64,000 nucleotides of DNA from Nonomuraea angiospora (GCF_014873145.1 NZ_JADBEK010000001.1:1984001-2048000), one strand, 5' to 3'; shown: positions 50,259 through 60,231, numbered from the stretch's first letter. The notes: generated from the sequence alone by a model not told the origin. Numbers and translations are program-made.

Positions 50259-52325
50259 CTAGGTGGCGTTGATGACGGCGGCATCGACACCGAGGGGGAC
50301 GAACCCGTCCAGGTGGTCGACGAGGTTGGCGAGTCTGCGCGCCTCGAACAGGTCGTGGAAGGCGCCCAGCTCGGCGCCGTCCTCCGCTCCTGCGCGGATG
50401 GCGTCGGCGCAGGTCTCGTGCAGCCGGCCGTAGCCGGGCGTGCCGTACCTGACGCCGGCGAACCTGGGCCGCAGCCGGTGGTCCGAGTCGGGCGGGCACC
50501 GGTAGCGGGGCGGGCCGCCGTGGCAGGCGTAGGAGAGGTAGGAGTAGCGCGCGCAGCCGGCGTCGCGCCTGGCCACGTGGACGCAGCCGGTCACGATGCT
50601 GTCCTCGGCGAGCCTGAGCAGGTAGACGCGCACCTGGCCGAGCACGGTGCAGCGGCGCAGGGTCAGCTCGGCGTAGGCGTTCCTGGCGTCCACGCCGGTC
50701 ACGGCGGCGAGCTCCCGGCCGGTCGCGTCGATGATCGAGTCGTACGCCTCGACGATGAGCGGCTCCCCCGCGGTCTCGTCCTGGTCGACGAGGATCGTGC
50801 CGACGATCGACCGTTCGACGCGCAGGCGGGCGGTGGTGCGGCGCAGCTCGATCGACGGCTCCTCGCCGTGGCGGGGCTCGCACCGGTCGTCCAGCTCCCA
50901 GCCGGGCACGAGGGTGCAGTGCCTGATCGTCACCTCGCCCACCTGCCCGGTGATGTCGACGCTGCGGCCGGAGATCACGAGCCCGTCCAGGAGCAGGCGC
51001 GGGCGGCGCGCGGAGGGCGGCGGGCAGTCGGCGTCGCCGCCCGGCGGCGGGGTCTTGGAGCGGGCGCGCACCGAGAGCGCGTCGAACCTGTTGGCCCGCT
51101 GGTTGAGCAGCCTGATGACCGGCCGCTGGTACGGCGCCGCCCGCAGCTCCAGCCGCTCGTCCGGGTCCAGCTCGACGCAGAGCGCCTCGGTGTAGTCGGC
51201 CGAGTCGACGATCTCCACGAGCGCGTCGCGCAGCGACGGGTCGGCCTCCTTGTCCTCCTGCCACTGCCGGAGCGCGGCGGTGATCGAGCCGAACCCGTCG
51301 CCGCCGACGACGTACCGGCGGCGCTCACCGGCCGGAGCGGTCGCCCTGGCGTAGGCGCCGCCGCCCATGCGCTCGCTGAAGCCGTAGCACCAGCTCACCC
51401 ACACGCCCTCCTCCGGCGCCTCGTCCGGCGGGAAGGCGATCCGGCCCAGCACCGGGTCCACGACGACCTGGCCCGGCTGGGGCCGGTAGCGCCAGTCGCT
51501 CAGGTCGGCGCCGACGATCCGGCTCGCGGGGACGGGGTCGTCCAGGCTGTCGCGCCAGATCCGCAGGGCGCGGCCAGGACCGTAGTACTCGGTCACGGCC
51601 GCGGCGAACTCCTCGCGGCCGATCGGCTCCGGCAGGTCGGCGGGTCCCGACAGGTGGGCGGCCTTCGGTCCGGTCCCCTGCGGGGCGAACAGCTGGGTGT
51701 CGATGCCCAGCACGTTGACCAGGTAGCGGCTGTAGCGCTGGTCGACGCAGAACGCCGGGGCCCGGGTGACGGGGAAGGACAGCAGCCGCCACACGTACAG
51801 CGCCAGGCTGGGGATGTTGGGCAGGCCCCTGGTCAGCTCGCTGTTGATCCGGCGCACATCGGGCAGCCTGGGGGCGGTGTCGAAGGGCCCGCCGACGCGC
51901 TCGCAGGCGACGAGGTCGCGCACGTCGAAGGTGGCCGGCCGGTCCGGCCGCAGGTGCCGCAGGTGCTGGTCGCGCACCAGCAGCCGGTACGTCTCCACCG
52001 CCCGCGCGGGCCGGCCGGCGACGTCGAAGGCGAGCTGTTCCAGCGCGGCGGCGGTGCCCTTGCGGCGGCGTACGGCCACCGCGTCCGCCACCTCGGCGCG
52101 GGAGACGCCCTCCCGCTCGATGCCGACCAGGGCCGCCAGGTACGGCACGATCCACTCGTCGCAGGTCTCGACGAACCAGTTGGCGTACCAGGTGTCGAGG
52201 TCGTCCTCGATGACGCGCACCTGCTCCTCGATGACCCGCAGCAGCGCCCGCAGCGGGTGGCCTTGCTCCTCGTCCCTGCTGCGGTGGATGGCGGGCAGCA
52301 GCGCGGCCAGCTCGTCGCGGGTCAT
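50259..52325 (-). CDS. Phage tail protein I-like baseplate/fibre protein
   Basis: 688 residues. The N-terminal part (about 1-120) resembles tail protein I of contractile tails: LPAIHRSRDEEQ, a helical segment, then ETCDEWIVPYLAALVG. The C-terminal part (about 390-620) has beta-helix-like strands (VTIRHCTLVPGW, LRRCTVLGQVRV). ATG 52325 overlaps the stop of the upstream baseplate gene (ATGA). In such systems this protein joins the baseplate wedge to tail fibres; assignment is by motif and position. Confidence 0.75.
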   Translation of the reverse strand: MTRDELAALLPAIHRSRDEEQGHPLRALLRVIEEQVRVIEDDLDTWYANWFVETCDEWIVPYLAALVGIEREGVSRAEVADAVAVRRRKGTAAALEQLAFDVAGRPARAVETYRLLVRDQHLRHLRPDRPATFDVRDLVACERVGGPFDTAPRLPDVRRINSELTRGLPNIPSLALYVWRLLSFPVTRAPAFCVDQRYSRYLVNVLGIDTQLFAPQGTGPKAAHLSGPADLPEPIGREEFAAAVTEYYGPGRALRIWRDSLDDPVPASRIVGADLSDWRYRPQPGQVVVDPVLGRIAFPPDEAPEEGVWVSWCYGFSERMGGGAYARATAPAGERRRYVVGGDGFGSITAALRQWQEDKEADPSLRDALVEIVDSADYTEALCVELDPDERLELRAAPYQRPVIRLLNQRANRFDALSVRARSKTPPPGGDADCPPPSARRPRLLLDGLVISGRSVDITGQVGEVTIRHCTLVPGWELDDRCEPRHGEEPSIELRRTTARLRVERSIVGTILVDQDETAGEPLIVEAYDSIIDATGRELAAVTGVDARNAYAELTLRRCTVLGQVRVYLLRLAEDSIVTGCVHVARRDAGCARYSYLSYACHGGPPRYRCPPDSDHRLRPRFAGVRYGTPGYGRLHETCADAIRAGAEDGAELGAFHDLFEARRLANLVDHLDGFVPLGVDAAVINAT

Positions 52326-54907
52326 CGGGCCACCTCCACGTGCAGGACGACGAACCCGTCCAGGCCGGGTGTGATCAGGACGAGCTCGGCGGGATCGACG
52401 CGGACGCCGTCGGCCCCGGTCCTGGCCGCTCTCGCGGGTATCCGGTCGGCCACGCCGGTGACGGCGGCGGCGTCCTGGGCGGTCGTGCCGAGGGTGGCGC
52501 CCAGCCGTACGACGTCGGCGAACGCGACGCCGGGCACGCGCTGGAGCGCCGCGACGACCTCGGACAGGTACACGCCGCGCCCGAGGGTCCGCGCGTCGAA
52601 CCCGAACGCCGACTCCAGGGCCGCGCGGGCCTGCGGGCCGACCAGGTCGGGGGCCCGATCGGGGGCCCGGTCGGGGGCATGGTCGGCGTCGATCCACACG
52701 TTCGCCTCCAGGACGACGTTCCACAGGGTGCGCGGCGCCGCGGCGACCGGCACGCCGGGGTCGCCGTAGCGGCGGCAGGCGGCGAGCAGGCCGCGCAGGA
52801 GGTCGGAGTCCGGCTCGATCGGCGCGTCGTCCACGCCCGCGACGGTCAGGTGGACCAGTTCCCTGCCGCCCGCGCTCAGGCGGGTCGCCACGGCCTTGCC
52901 GACGCCCGCGCGGGCCAGGGCGAAGTCCGCGTAGTCGCGCAGGCCCACCAGCCGGTCCATGGCCAGCGTGGGCAGCGGCGCCCGGCCGCGCAGCGCCGGG
53001 TCCGCGTCGTGGCCGGTGCCGCCGCTCGCGCGCAGCGGGTTGGTCACGGCGCTGACGCCCAGCGGTTTGGTCTGCAGCTGGCTGAGCTGCCCGGCGCGCA
53101 CGTTGCCCGCCGTGCCGATGCCCACGCGGTAGGTGAAGGCCACGTTGCCGGTGCCGGTGGGCAGCCGCGACCCGCGCCTGCCGTCGCCGAACTCGACGGT
53201 CGCGCCGCCCGCGGCGTCCACGCTCACCTGGTAGGCCCGCTCGGGCGGCCCCGCCCAGGCCAGCTCGGGGACCTCGTGCCAGGCGATCCCGCCCACCCTG
53301 ACGATCAGCTCCGCCTCGGCGCCGTCGGCGTCGGGGGTGGCGACGTAGGTCAGCGGCTGCTGGCCCAGGGTGAAGCGCTGGCCGGCCGTGCCGGCGTCGC
53401 CGCTGCCCGCCGCGGGTTCGAGCTTCGTCTCGCCGTTGGTGGCGCGGACGACGTTGGCCCAGACGGTGACGGTGGAGCGGCGATAGCTGCCGCGCAGCGG
53501 GGCCGCGAGGTCCAGCACGGTGTGGTCCGGCACGCTCCCCGACGAGGAGACCCGCCGGGTGCCGATGACCCGCGCGACCTCGCCGCCCGGCGGGGTGAGC
53601 GGGCCGGCGTCCTGCGGCATCCCGGACACGACGATCGTGCGGCCGGTCGGCAGGTCCCGGATCACCACGCCGAGGTCGATCGAGCCGCCCTCGACGGGCC
53701 CCGTGATCGGCTCGTCGGCCAGGGCGAGGGGCTCGGCCTGGACGTAGAAGGTGTAGCCGCGCAGCTCGGCCAGAGAGCGCCCGGCGTCGCCCCGCTGCTC
53801 GGGGAACCAGGGCGCCGCCAGCACGAGCGCGCTCACCCTGCCGGAGACGCCGTAGCGGGCCAGGCCCAGCGTGCGCACCTCTTTGACGAGGTTGACGTGC
53901 GTGAGGCCGTCGCCGGAGACCACCACGATCCAGCTCCCCGGCAGGATGCGCGGGTAGTCGGCGTCGAGCGGGAGCAGGGTGCGCGCGCCCGCGTCGGAGC
54001 CGTACAGGCTCTCGTCGAGCTCCCAGTCGGGGTCGTCCGCGGCGGCCTCGCCGATCACGCCGCCGCGCGTCGCGGGCGGGAGCGGGGCGGCGGCGCCGAA
54101 CGTGGCCGCCTTGGCCCGCAGGACCTCCAGCCGGACGAACTCCGTCTCCTCCTCACCGTCCTCGGCCACCCCGGCCGGGGACAGCTGGAGCCTGGCGGCG
54201 GTCACCTGCGCGTCCAGGTCGGTCTCCACCGACTCGACGATCCTCAGCAGGGGCGACCCGTCGGTGAAGTGGAAGAGCAGGCGGTCGTTGGGCGCGAGCC
54301 CGGTGGCGACCCCTTCGACGTGCACCACCCGCAGGGAGGCCGCGCGGCAGCGGGTCAGCCGCGTGGGTCGGCGCAGCCTGGGCGGCAGCGCGCCCCACGA
54401 CGAGCGGGCCACGAGTTCCCCGGCCGTCTCGAAGATCTGCGGCTTGGCGCCGGGGTCGGGCACGCTCTGCACCCTGGCGCCCGCGGGCACCCGCACGAGC
54501 GGGCCGGCGGGGTCGGGGTCGAGGGTGTAGGCGAGCCAGGCACTGGCCGCCAGCCCGGGCCGGGGCCGGTAGCCGACGAGCGCGGCCAGCTCCACCAGCG
54601 AGCGCCGCTCCTTGGCCGTCGCGAGGTAGCCCTCGTCGGCGATGCGTTCCTGGTAGAAGGTCAGCACGTCGCCGACGCAGGCCCACGCGTCCAGCAGCGC
54701 CAGCGCGGGGTCGTCGGGCGCGCGCGTGGTCAGCCTGGCCAGCTCGGGATGGTCGGCGGAGGCCAGCCGCCCGATCATCCTGGCCAGGAACGCCGCCCGG
54801 GTGCCCACCCGGACGCTCAGGCTCGACCGCCCCGGCGGGTTGGCCGTTGGCGATGGTGTGCCCGAAGCGCACCGACCGCAGCATCCCGCCGTTTCACCGC
54901 AGCTCAT
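52322..54907 (-). CDS. Baseplate J-like wedge protein (second copy)
   Basis: 861 residues of a putative baseplate assembly protein. The N-terminus has a wedge helix (LLDAWACVGDVLTFYQERIADEGYL) and the centre a baseplate J core (GNVRAGQLSQLQ, NPLRASGGTGHDAD), with a C-terminal segment containing GVYLSEVVAALQRVPGV. It corresponds to one of the two large J-like wedge subunits (Afp11/Afp12 type). Near residue 743 it has a short DHAPDRAPDRAPD repeat. ATG 54907 overlaps the upstream gene by about 6 bp beyond its stop, so translation is coupled. Confidence 0.85.
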   Translation of the reverse strand: MSCGETAGCCGRCASGTPSPTANPPGRSSLSVRVGTRAAFLARMIGRLASADHPELARLTTRAPDDPALALLDAWACVGDVLTFYQERIADEGYLATAKERRSLVELAALVGYRPRPGLAASAWLAYTLDPDPAGPLVRVPAGARVQSVPDPGAKPQIFETAGELVARSSWGALPPRLRRPTRLTRCRAASLRVVHVEGVATGLAPNDRLLFHFTDGSPLLRIVESVETDLDAQVTAARLQLSPAGVAEDGEEETEFVRLEVLRAKAATFGAAAPLPPATRGGVIGEAAADDPDWELDESLYGSDAGARTLLPLDADYPRILPGSWIVVVSGDGLTHVNLVKEVRTLGLARYGVSGRVSALVLAAPWFPEQRGDAGRSLAELRGYTFYVQAEPLALADEPITGPVEGGSIDLGVVIRDLPTGRTIVVSGMPQDAGPLTPPGGEVARVIGTRRVSSSGSVPDHTVLDLAAPLRGSYRRSTVTVWANVVRATNGETKLEPAAGSGDAGTAGQRFTLGQQPLTYVATPDADGAEAELIVRVGGIAWHEVPELAWAGPPERAYQVSVDAAGGATVEFGDGRRGSRLPTGTGNVAFTYRVGIGTAGNVRAGQLSQLQTKPLGVSAVTNPLRASGGTGHDADPALRGRAPLPTLAMDRLVGLRDYADFALARAGVGKAVATRLSAGGRELVHLTVAGVDDAPIEPDSDLLRGLLAACRRYGDPGVPVAAAPRTLWNVVLEANVWIDADHAPDRAPDRAPDLVGPQARAALESAFGFDARTLGRGVYLSEVVAALQRVPGVAFADVVRLGATLGTTAQDAAAVTGVADRIPARAARTGADGVRVDPAELVLITPGLDGFVVLHVEVAR

Positions 54908-54913
54908 ACCGGC

Positions 54914-57499
54914 TCACCGCCCTCCCACGAGATCCAGCGTCAACGTCCCGGCCGAGGGGATCTCCAGCGGGCCGAACGCGAGCGCGCCGCCGGCGGGCAC
55001 GGGCGGCCCGGTGGAGACCGTGCGGGCCAGCCGGACGACGCTCGCCGACACCACGCCCGGCACGGCCATGGCCTCGGCCAGGATCCGGCTCACGTACAGG
55101 CCGGTGCCGAAGGTGAGGCGGTCGGGGTCGAACATGCCGCCCGGCGCGTCGCCGAGCCTGGCCCGCAGCGCGACGGTGACGGCCGAGCGGGGCGCGGTCG
55201 CCGCCAGGCAGAGGCGCAGCCCGAGGTCGACCGCGACAGGCCGGGGCGGGCCGGCCCGCAGATCGTGCCCGATCCGCCGGGCCTGCTCCAGCCGGGTCCG
55301 CACCGCCTCCAGGGGGAACTCCTCGCCGCAGCGGCCTCGCAGCGGGTCGATCGCCACGTCGGCCTCGTACCAGCCGCCGGTCCAGGCCAGGTCGGTGGCC
55401 GCGCCCAGGACTCCCGGCTGGGCGGCGGCGATCGTGGCGTAGTCCTCGGCGGTGACCGCGCGTACCAGGCGGTGCCGGTAGGCGGTGGGGCCGAGCAGGC
55501 GGGCGTCGGCGACCGGTTCGGGGTCGATGCCGCCCGTGGCGGCCAGCGGGTTGCGTACGCCGGTCACCGGCACCGCGACGGGGCGCGCGGCCACCAGGTG
55601 GGCCACCGCCTCGGGGCCGACGTTGCCGGCCGTCCCGTTGCCGACCCGCAGGCGCAGGTCGAACCGCTGGCCGGGGCGGACCGCGCGGCCGTGCCCGCCG
55701 TCGCCGAAGCGCAGGTGCGAGCCGCCCTCGTCGTCCACCTCGACGACGACGTGCCGGTCCTCGGGGCCGCTGCCGATCAGGTCGGCCCGCACCGTCCACC
55801 TCTCGCGGTCGGAGGTGAGCCACAGCTGGGCCAGTGCCGTACGCGGGTCCTGGGTGAGCGCGGCGGCGGCGGGACCGGCGGCGACCGGCTCGGCCGGGTC
55901 GAGCCCCGCGCCGGCGCCCCAGGTGGCGGCCACCTCGGCCGCGTCGGCGGCGTCCAGCGGCAGGCCGAGGCGGGCCTGGGCGGTCAGCCGGGCCAGCCTG
56001 GCGGCCTGACGCGGCCGCGTGTCGGCGGGGATCCGGGCCAGCGTCAGGGCCTGGCCTTCCGCGACGGTCTCGGGAGCGGGGTAGGGCGCCCGCCGGGTGA
56101 GGGGCGCGTGCGGCAGCACGGGCTCGAAGCGCACCCGTACGGGGTCGCGCTCCGGGCGGCCGAGCCCCTCGCACCGCACGGGACCGGGCTCCCCTCCGGG
56201 CACGGTCAGCGTGCCGGTCTCGGTGGCGCCGTGGTCCACGAGGACCACGTTCGCCCTGGCCACGCTCACGTCCTCGAACAGGCAGCACTCCTCGCCGCCG
56301 ACGGCGGCCAGGCACAGGTCGAACGTCAGCGCGTCGGCGCACGCCCAGCGCACCCGGAGCAGCGGCTGGTCGTACACCGGGTCGTCGAGCTCCTCGACCT
56401 CGGTCAGCCGGACGGCGTGGCGGTGGGTGAGGTCCGCGTCGCCCGGCACCCCGGTCAGGGGGCCGCGTACCTCCTCGAAGATCACCACGTCGCCGGGGCA
56501 GAGGCCGAGCAGCCGCTCCGACCGCTCCTCGTCGCACCAGCCGTCCACCAGCGTCGCGGCCGTCGCGCCGCGCGGCAGGCAGCACTCCTCGCCGCCCCAG
56601 GTCCACAGCCGGATGCGGTTGCGGGCCGGGCTGACGGCCACGTCGTGCGCCGTCACCGGCTCGTACACCTGGTAGCCGCCGCCGGGCGCGAGGCGGCGCA
56701 GCTCGCCTTCCGAGACCATCGGGCGGCCGCCGAGCGCGGGGACCGCCGTCACGAACCGGTAGGCGCCCGCGTGCAGGACCCCGGGCTCCTCGACCTCCAG
56801 GTGCACCCAGGTGCGCGCGTTGCAGCCGTCGTGCATCCGGTAGTCGACCAGCCGCAGGTGCCGCCGCACCGACGTCCGCAGCCGGGCCGTGTTCAGGTAA
56901 GCCTCGGTGGCCACCGCGTCCTGGCGGTAGGAGAGCTGGTCGCCGACGTAGGCGAGCAGTTCGACGAGCGTGACGCCCAGGTCGGGGATCTGCCGATCGG
57001 TCCAGGCGGGGGAGGTCAGCGCGAGCCGGTCCAGGATCAGCCGGCGGAAGCTCGCGTAGTCCTTGGCCAGGTAGTCGATGACCGCCGGGTCCTCCTCGCC
57101 CGGCGGGCAGGGCACCGTCGCGCCGCAGTCGCTCTCCTCGCCGCAGTCGCCGGCGAAGGTGAAGGCGGCGCGGGCGTAGCGGGGGTCGAGGTCCTGGACG
57201 CCGGCCAGCTCCACCTCGTACGGCGAGCGGTCCCCGAGCCGGTCGAGGTGGACGACCAGCTCGTCGTAGCGACCGGCCCGCGCGGCGGCCACCTCGACGT
57301 GGACGGCCCGCACCACGCGCCCGGGACCGGTGATGGCGACGTCGTCCGCCTCCGGCGCGGGCTCGGGGGCCTTGCCGAACAGCAGCAGCCGCAGCGTGCG
57401 CGCCTCGTTGTCGACCTGCACGCCCGCGATGCCGCCCCATCCGCGGGCGCGGTCCCGTTCCCGCCGCGCGCGGGGCGGGCAGCCCTCGTCGGCCGTCAT
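54914..57499 (-). CDS. Baseplate J-like wedge protein (first copy)
   Basis: 861 residues, the same length as the next gene and similar in plan: DYLAKDYASFRRLILDRLAL, VTLVELLAYVGDQLSYRQDA, then a J core with GTAGNVGPEAVAHLV and NPLAATGGIDPEP, and a C-terminal GLYVSRILAEAMAVPGV. It is one of two baseplate wedge subunits of the eCIS. Several CC pairs (GGEECCL twice) are unusual. ATG 57499 overlaps the gp25 stop (ATGA). Confidence 0.87.
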   Translation of the reverse strand: MTADEGCPPRARRERDRARGWGGIAGVQVDNEARTLRLLLFGKAPEPAPEADDVAITGPGRVVRAVHVEVAAARAGRYDELVVHLDRLGDRSPYEVELAGVQDLDPRYARAAFTFAGDCGEESDCGATVPCPPGEEDPAVIDYLAKDYASFRRLILDRLALTSPAWTDRQIPDLGVTLVELLAYVGDQLSYRQDAVATEAYLNTARLRTSVRRHLRLVDYRMHDGCNARTWVHLEVEEPGVLHAGAYRFVTAVPALGGRPMVSEGELRRLAPGGGYQVYEPVTAHDVAVSPARNRIRLWTWGGEECCLPRGATAATLVDGWCDEERSERLLGLCPGDVVIFEEVRGPLTGVPGDADLTHRHAVRLTEVEELDDPVYDQPLLRVRWACADALTFDLCLAAVGGEECCLFEDVSVARANVVLVDHGATETGTLTVPGGEPGPVRCEGLGRPERDPVRVRFEPVLPHAPLTRRAPYPAPETVAEGQALTLARIPADTRPRQAARLARLTAQARLGLPLDAADAAEVAATWGAGAGLDPAEPVAAGPAAAALTQDPRTALAQLWLTSDRERWTVRADLIGSGPEDRHVVVEVDDEGGSHLRFGDGGHGRAVRPGQRFDLRLRVGNGTAGNVGPEAVAHLVAARPVAVPVTGVRNPLAATGGIDPEPVADARLLGPTAYRHRLVRAVTAEDYATIAAAQPGVLGAATDLAWTGGWYEADVAIDPLRGRCGEEFPLEAVRTRLEQARRIGHDLRAGPPRPVAVDLGLRLCLAATAPRSAVTVALRARLGDAPGGMFDPDRLTFGTGLYVSRILAEAMAVPGVVSASVVRLARTVSTGPPVPAGGALAFGPLEIPSAGTLTLDLVGGR

Positions 57500-57864
57500 G
57501 GCCCGGTCCTCCGTTCGACGGTGACCGAGGTGAGCTCCCCGGTCAGCAGCAGCACGTACGCCACCGACACCAGCAGCGCCCCCTCCTCGGCCCGCACGTC
57601 CACGCGCTCGACCCGCAGGTCGTCGGGCAGCCACTGCTGCAGGGCGGCCTGGAGGGTGTACTCGACGGCCCCGGCCAGCTCGGGGCTGTTGGGGGCGAAG
57701 ACCAGCCGCAGGACGCCGGTGCCGAAGTCGGGCCGGTTGACCCGCTCCCCCGGGATCGTGAACAGCAGCTGCTCGACCATGTCGCGCACGTGGTCCTCGT
57801 CCGTGGTGGTGGCCGACCTGCCGTGCGCGTCGACGTGGAACGGGAAGTCCAGGTGGGTGCTCAT
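57496..57864 (-). CDS. GPW/gp25-like baseplate wedge protein
   Basis: 122 residues of the gp25 family: DHVRDMVEQLLFTIPGERVNRPDFG near the N-terminus, with the conserved EPR-like turn read here as GERVNRP, then a beta-domain. In contractile systems gp25 (Afp9) joins the baseplate wedge to the sheath. ATG 57864 overlaps the preceding stop (ATGA). Confidence 0.9.
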   Translation of the reverse strand: MSTHLDFPFHVDAHGRSATTTDEDHVRDMVEQLLFTIPGERVNRPDFGTGVLRLVFAPNSPELAGAVEYTLQAALQQWLPDDLRVERVDVRAEEGALLVSVAYVLLLTGELTSVTVERRTGP

Positions 57865-58205
57865 GATCCCGCCGCCCTGACCTGCGTCGAGGTGATGACC
57901 GGCGTGCCCTGGGGGGCCTTGGCCGCCGACTGGCTGACACCGGCGCCGGGCCCCGCGGGCTCCAGGACGACCGGTTTGCCGAGCACGAAGACCCGGGTGG
58001 AGGCGGCCAGGGCGAAGTCGACCGTGACGCAGGGGCTCGGCGGGGTCGCGCCCGACAGCGAGCAGCCCGCCACCGCGACCACGTCGGCGACGGTCACCAC
58101 CGGCGCGCCCCCGGCCAGCACCGCGCTCTGGCCGGGGACGATCGTGGCCTTGCCCTGGTGCAGGCAGGTCACCTGGGAGGCGACGGTCAGCAGGAAACCC
58201 GGCAT
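57861..58205 (-). CDS. PAAR-like spike-tip protein candidate
   Basis: 114 residues. Position between the gpV-like spike and gp25 is where eCIS clusters place the PAAR tip (Afp10). The sequence is short, beta-rich, with GKATIVPGQSAVLAGGAPVVTVADV and paired Cys/His residues (CLHQ, GC, PC), compatible with a small metal-stabilised tip, but PAAR motifs are not clear. The start is ATG 58205 after GGGGTGCCGACG. Confidence 0.55.
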   Translation of the reverse strand: MPGFLLTVASQVTCLHQGKATIVPGQSAVLAGGAPVVTVADVVAVAGCSLSGATPPSPCVTVDFALAASTRVFVLGKPVVLEPAGPGAGVSQSAAKAPQGTPVITSTQVRAAGS

Positions 58206-58219
58206 CGTCGGCACCCCTC

Positions 58220-58807
58220 TCAGGCCGGCTTGACGACGAGCGCGCCGTTGTTGATGTTGACGAGCCCGACGAGGTTGATCGCCGGCGCGGTGATGGTCAC
58301 GCCCGAGGTGTCGACCGTGATCGCTGCCGACTGGGACTGGAGCAGCACGCCGCTGCCCTTCATCGGGGCCACCGGGGTGTCGGACAGGGCGATCTTGCTC
58401 TTGCCGGTGGTCTCGATGAGGAGCGCGGGCGCCTTGGGGGTCAGCAGCTTGGCGGTGGCGGGCGGCTCGGCCGGGCTGCCCCAGAAGAAGCCCACCCAGA
58501 TGGGATGATCGGGGTTGCCTTGCTCGAACTCCACCCAGACCCCCGCACCCGGCGGCGGCACGGCGAAGACGCCCATCTGCAGCCCGGCCAGCGGCACGCA
58601 CGGCATCGCCCACGACGACGGCAGCAGGCCGAGCACGTCGGGCACGCTGACCAGCAGCCGCCCCTTGCCGAGGGGGTCGTAGTTGTCCAGCACCGCGCCC
58701 CGGTACTTGCCGTAGAAGCGTTTGGTGCCCGGCGGCTCGGCGTCCTCGCGCTCGGCGGGGCCGAAGAAGCCGGGGGACTCGACGTACCCGAGCTCGTCCA
58801 TGGTCAT
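58220..58807 (-). CDS. Phage baseplate assembly protein V (spike OB-fold)
   Basis: 195 residues. The gpV/gp5 OB-fold is at about 28-115 (YGKYRGAVLDNYDPLGKGRL, VPPPGAGVWVEFEQGNPDHPIWVGFFWG), followed by a beta-helical tail with strand repeats. It forms the central spike with the gpD-like hub. ATG 58807 has AAGGA seven bases upstream; ATG 58801 is in frame. In Afp-type systems the hub and spike are one VgrG-like protein; here they are separate genes. Confidence 0.88.
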   Translation of the reverse strand: MTMDELGYVESPGFFGPAEREDAEPPGTKRFYGKYRGAVLDNYDPLGKGRLLVSVPDVLGLLPSSWAMPCVPLAGLQMGVFAVPPPGAGVWVEFEQGNPDHPIWVGFFWGSPAEPPATAKLLTPKAPALLIETTGKSKIALSDTPVAPMKGSGVLLQSQSAAITVDTSGVTITAPAINLVGLVNINNGALVVKPA

Positions 58808-58817
58808 GGCAGGGTCC

Positions 58818-59927
58818 TTACGGCAGGGGGAGAAACGCGTTGCGGGTCAGGGTGAACTGCTGGGTGTAGGCGCCGCGCGTGATGTCGTGGGTGACGCTCT
58901 TGACGAAGTACGTGCCGTCGTAGCCGGGGCTCGCGCCGCGCACGGTGACGGGCCTGCGGGCGCGCAGCGGCCGGCCGTAGCGCAGCACGTCCAGCGTGCC
59001 CTGCCCGCCGATGACCTCGTAGCCGTCGGCGGCCCTGGCCAGCGCGACCCCCGCCGCCTGCAGGGGCGACAGCTTGGCCAGGCCCCTGACCACCGACGCC
59101 TTCAGCGGCAGCGGTTTGCGGGCGCCCATCGGCGGGTTGACGGGGGTGATGTCCGGGATCGGGACGGGGACGGGGAACTTGGTGACCGGCTCCTGGATCA
59201 GCGCCACGTACTGCGTCGCGGAGAACCCGTCGAAGGTGAACGTCAGCGTCTCGACGTTGGTGGTCGCGTCGGCGTTGGCCCACAGGGCCGGCTGCGGCGG
59301 CCCGGCCTTGACCAGCGGGCCCCAGTACGCGAAGTTGACGCCCGGCGCCGGTCCCGGCTCGATGGAGAAGTGGTAGCCGGCCTGCGCCGCGAGCGCCTTG
59401 ACGTAGGCCAGGTCGGTGCCCTGCTGGGCGGGTACGGACTCCAGCGGGTTCGGGGTGGCCAGGTAGACGCTCGGCACGATCTTCGGGACGAGCCCGTACA
59501 TCGGATATCTGGCGCAGATCATCGCGACCCGCGCCTCCGGCGGCAGGCCCACGTACGGGACGCCGGTGAGGTCGACGATGTCCATCATCCGGGAGACGTC
59601 CTCGCCGGTGAGCGTGAGCCGCGCCTGTCCGGGCTCGGCGGACGGCGTCACGTCGTGCCGCGTGACGACGCCGTCCATCAGCACGGTCGCCTGGCCTCTG
59701 ATCGTCACGACGATCTGCGCCCTGGCCGGCGGGTCGAGCGCCCCCGAGGGCAGCAGCTCGCGGAACAGCAGCGACCGCTTGCCCATGCCGAACGACAGCC
59801 GGAACCCGCCCGGCTGGCCCACGCCCTCGCTCACCTGCACCGACAGCAGCGCGTCCACGACCTCGCGCGGCACCTGCTCGGCCAGCACCGCGCCGAGCCT
59901 GAGCGACAGCAGCAGCTCAGAAGCCAT
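58818..59927 (-). CDS. Late control D (gpD/VgrG N-terminal) hub protein
   Basis: 369 residues matching the phage late control gene D family that forms the baseplate hub: LSVQVSEGVGQPGGFRLSF, TRHDVTPSAEPGQARLTLTG EDVSRMMD, and a C-terminal GTYFVKSVTHDITRGAYTQQ. It connects the inner tube to the gpV spike encoded by the next gene, 10 bp downstream. ATG 59927 overlaps the LysM gene by 11 bp. Confidence 0.87.
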   Translation of the reverse strand: MASELLLSLRLGAVLAEQVPREVVDALLSVQVSEGVGQPGGFRLSFGMGKRSLLFRELLPSGALDPPARAQIVVTIRGQATVLMDGVVTRHDVTPSAEPGQARLTLTGEDVSRMMDIVDLTGVPYVGLPPEARVAMICARYPMYGLVPKIVPSVYLATPNPLESVPAQQGTDLAYVKALAAQAGYHFSIEPGPAPGVNFAYWGPLVKAGPPQPALWANADATTNVETLTFTFDGFSATQYVALIQEPVTKFPVPVPIPDITPVNPPMGARKPLPLKASVVRGLAKLSPLQAAGVALARAADGYEVIGGQGTLDVLRYGRPLRARRPVTVRGASPGYDGTYFVKSVTHDITRGAYTQQFTLTRNAFLPLP

Positions 59928-60231
59928 GCGGGCTCCCGGTGGTCGCGGTGGGCAGGGCGACGTCGAGCCGCCGCCCCGGGCGGGCGGTGAGGTCGGCGGG
60001 GTCGAGCACGGGGTTGGCGTCCGCGATCTGCCAGAAGCGCTCGGGGTCGTCGAGGTGCAGCGCGGCGATCCGGTCCAGGCGGTCGCCGTCGCGCACCACG
60101 TGCACGGCGATCACGGTGAGGCTGCGCCGGTCCGGCAGGAACCTGCGGCGCACGTACGGGATCGGCTCCCCGCCCTCCGGCCGGTGGGCGGCGATCTCGA
60201 TCCCCTGGTAGCGGCTGGTCGCGGTGAACAT
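59917..60231 (-). CDS. Small LysM-type baseplate protein
   Basis: 104 residues with a LysM-like fold in the C-terminal half (VVRDGDRLDRIAALHLDDPERFWQIADANPVLDP). LysM modules occur in the Afp7/gp53 baseplate protein, which links tube to baseplate. Here it is a stand-alone gene following the tube-like gene, so the two may be a split Afp7. ATG 60231 shares a base with the preceding stop (TGATG). Confidence 0.8.
   Translation of the reverse strand: MFTATSRYQGIEIAAHRPEGGEPIPYVRRRFLPDRRSLTVIAVHVVRDGDRLDRIAALHLDDPERFWQIADANPVLDPADLTARPGRRLDVALPTATTGSPHGF

Noticed and set aside
52340..57880. An 1846-codon open frame on the plus strand
   Set aside because: It is antisense to four overlapping baseplate genes with clear family motifs; its translation is Gly/Arg/Ala-biased and matches nothing.
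54914..57940. Extended 1008-residue version of the first J protein
   Set aside because: The extra N-terminus overlaps the gp25 gene in another frame; ATG 57499 in an ATGA overlap fits the operon pattern.
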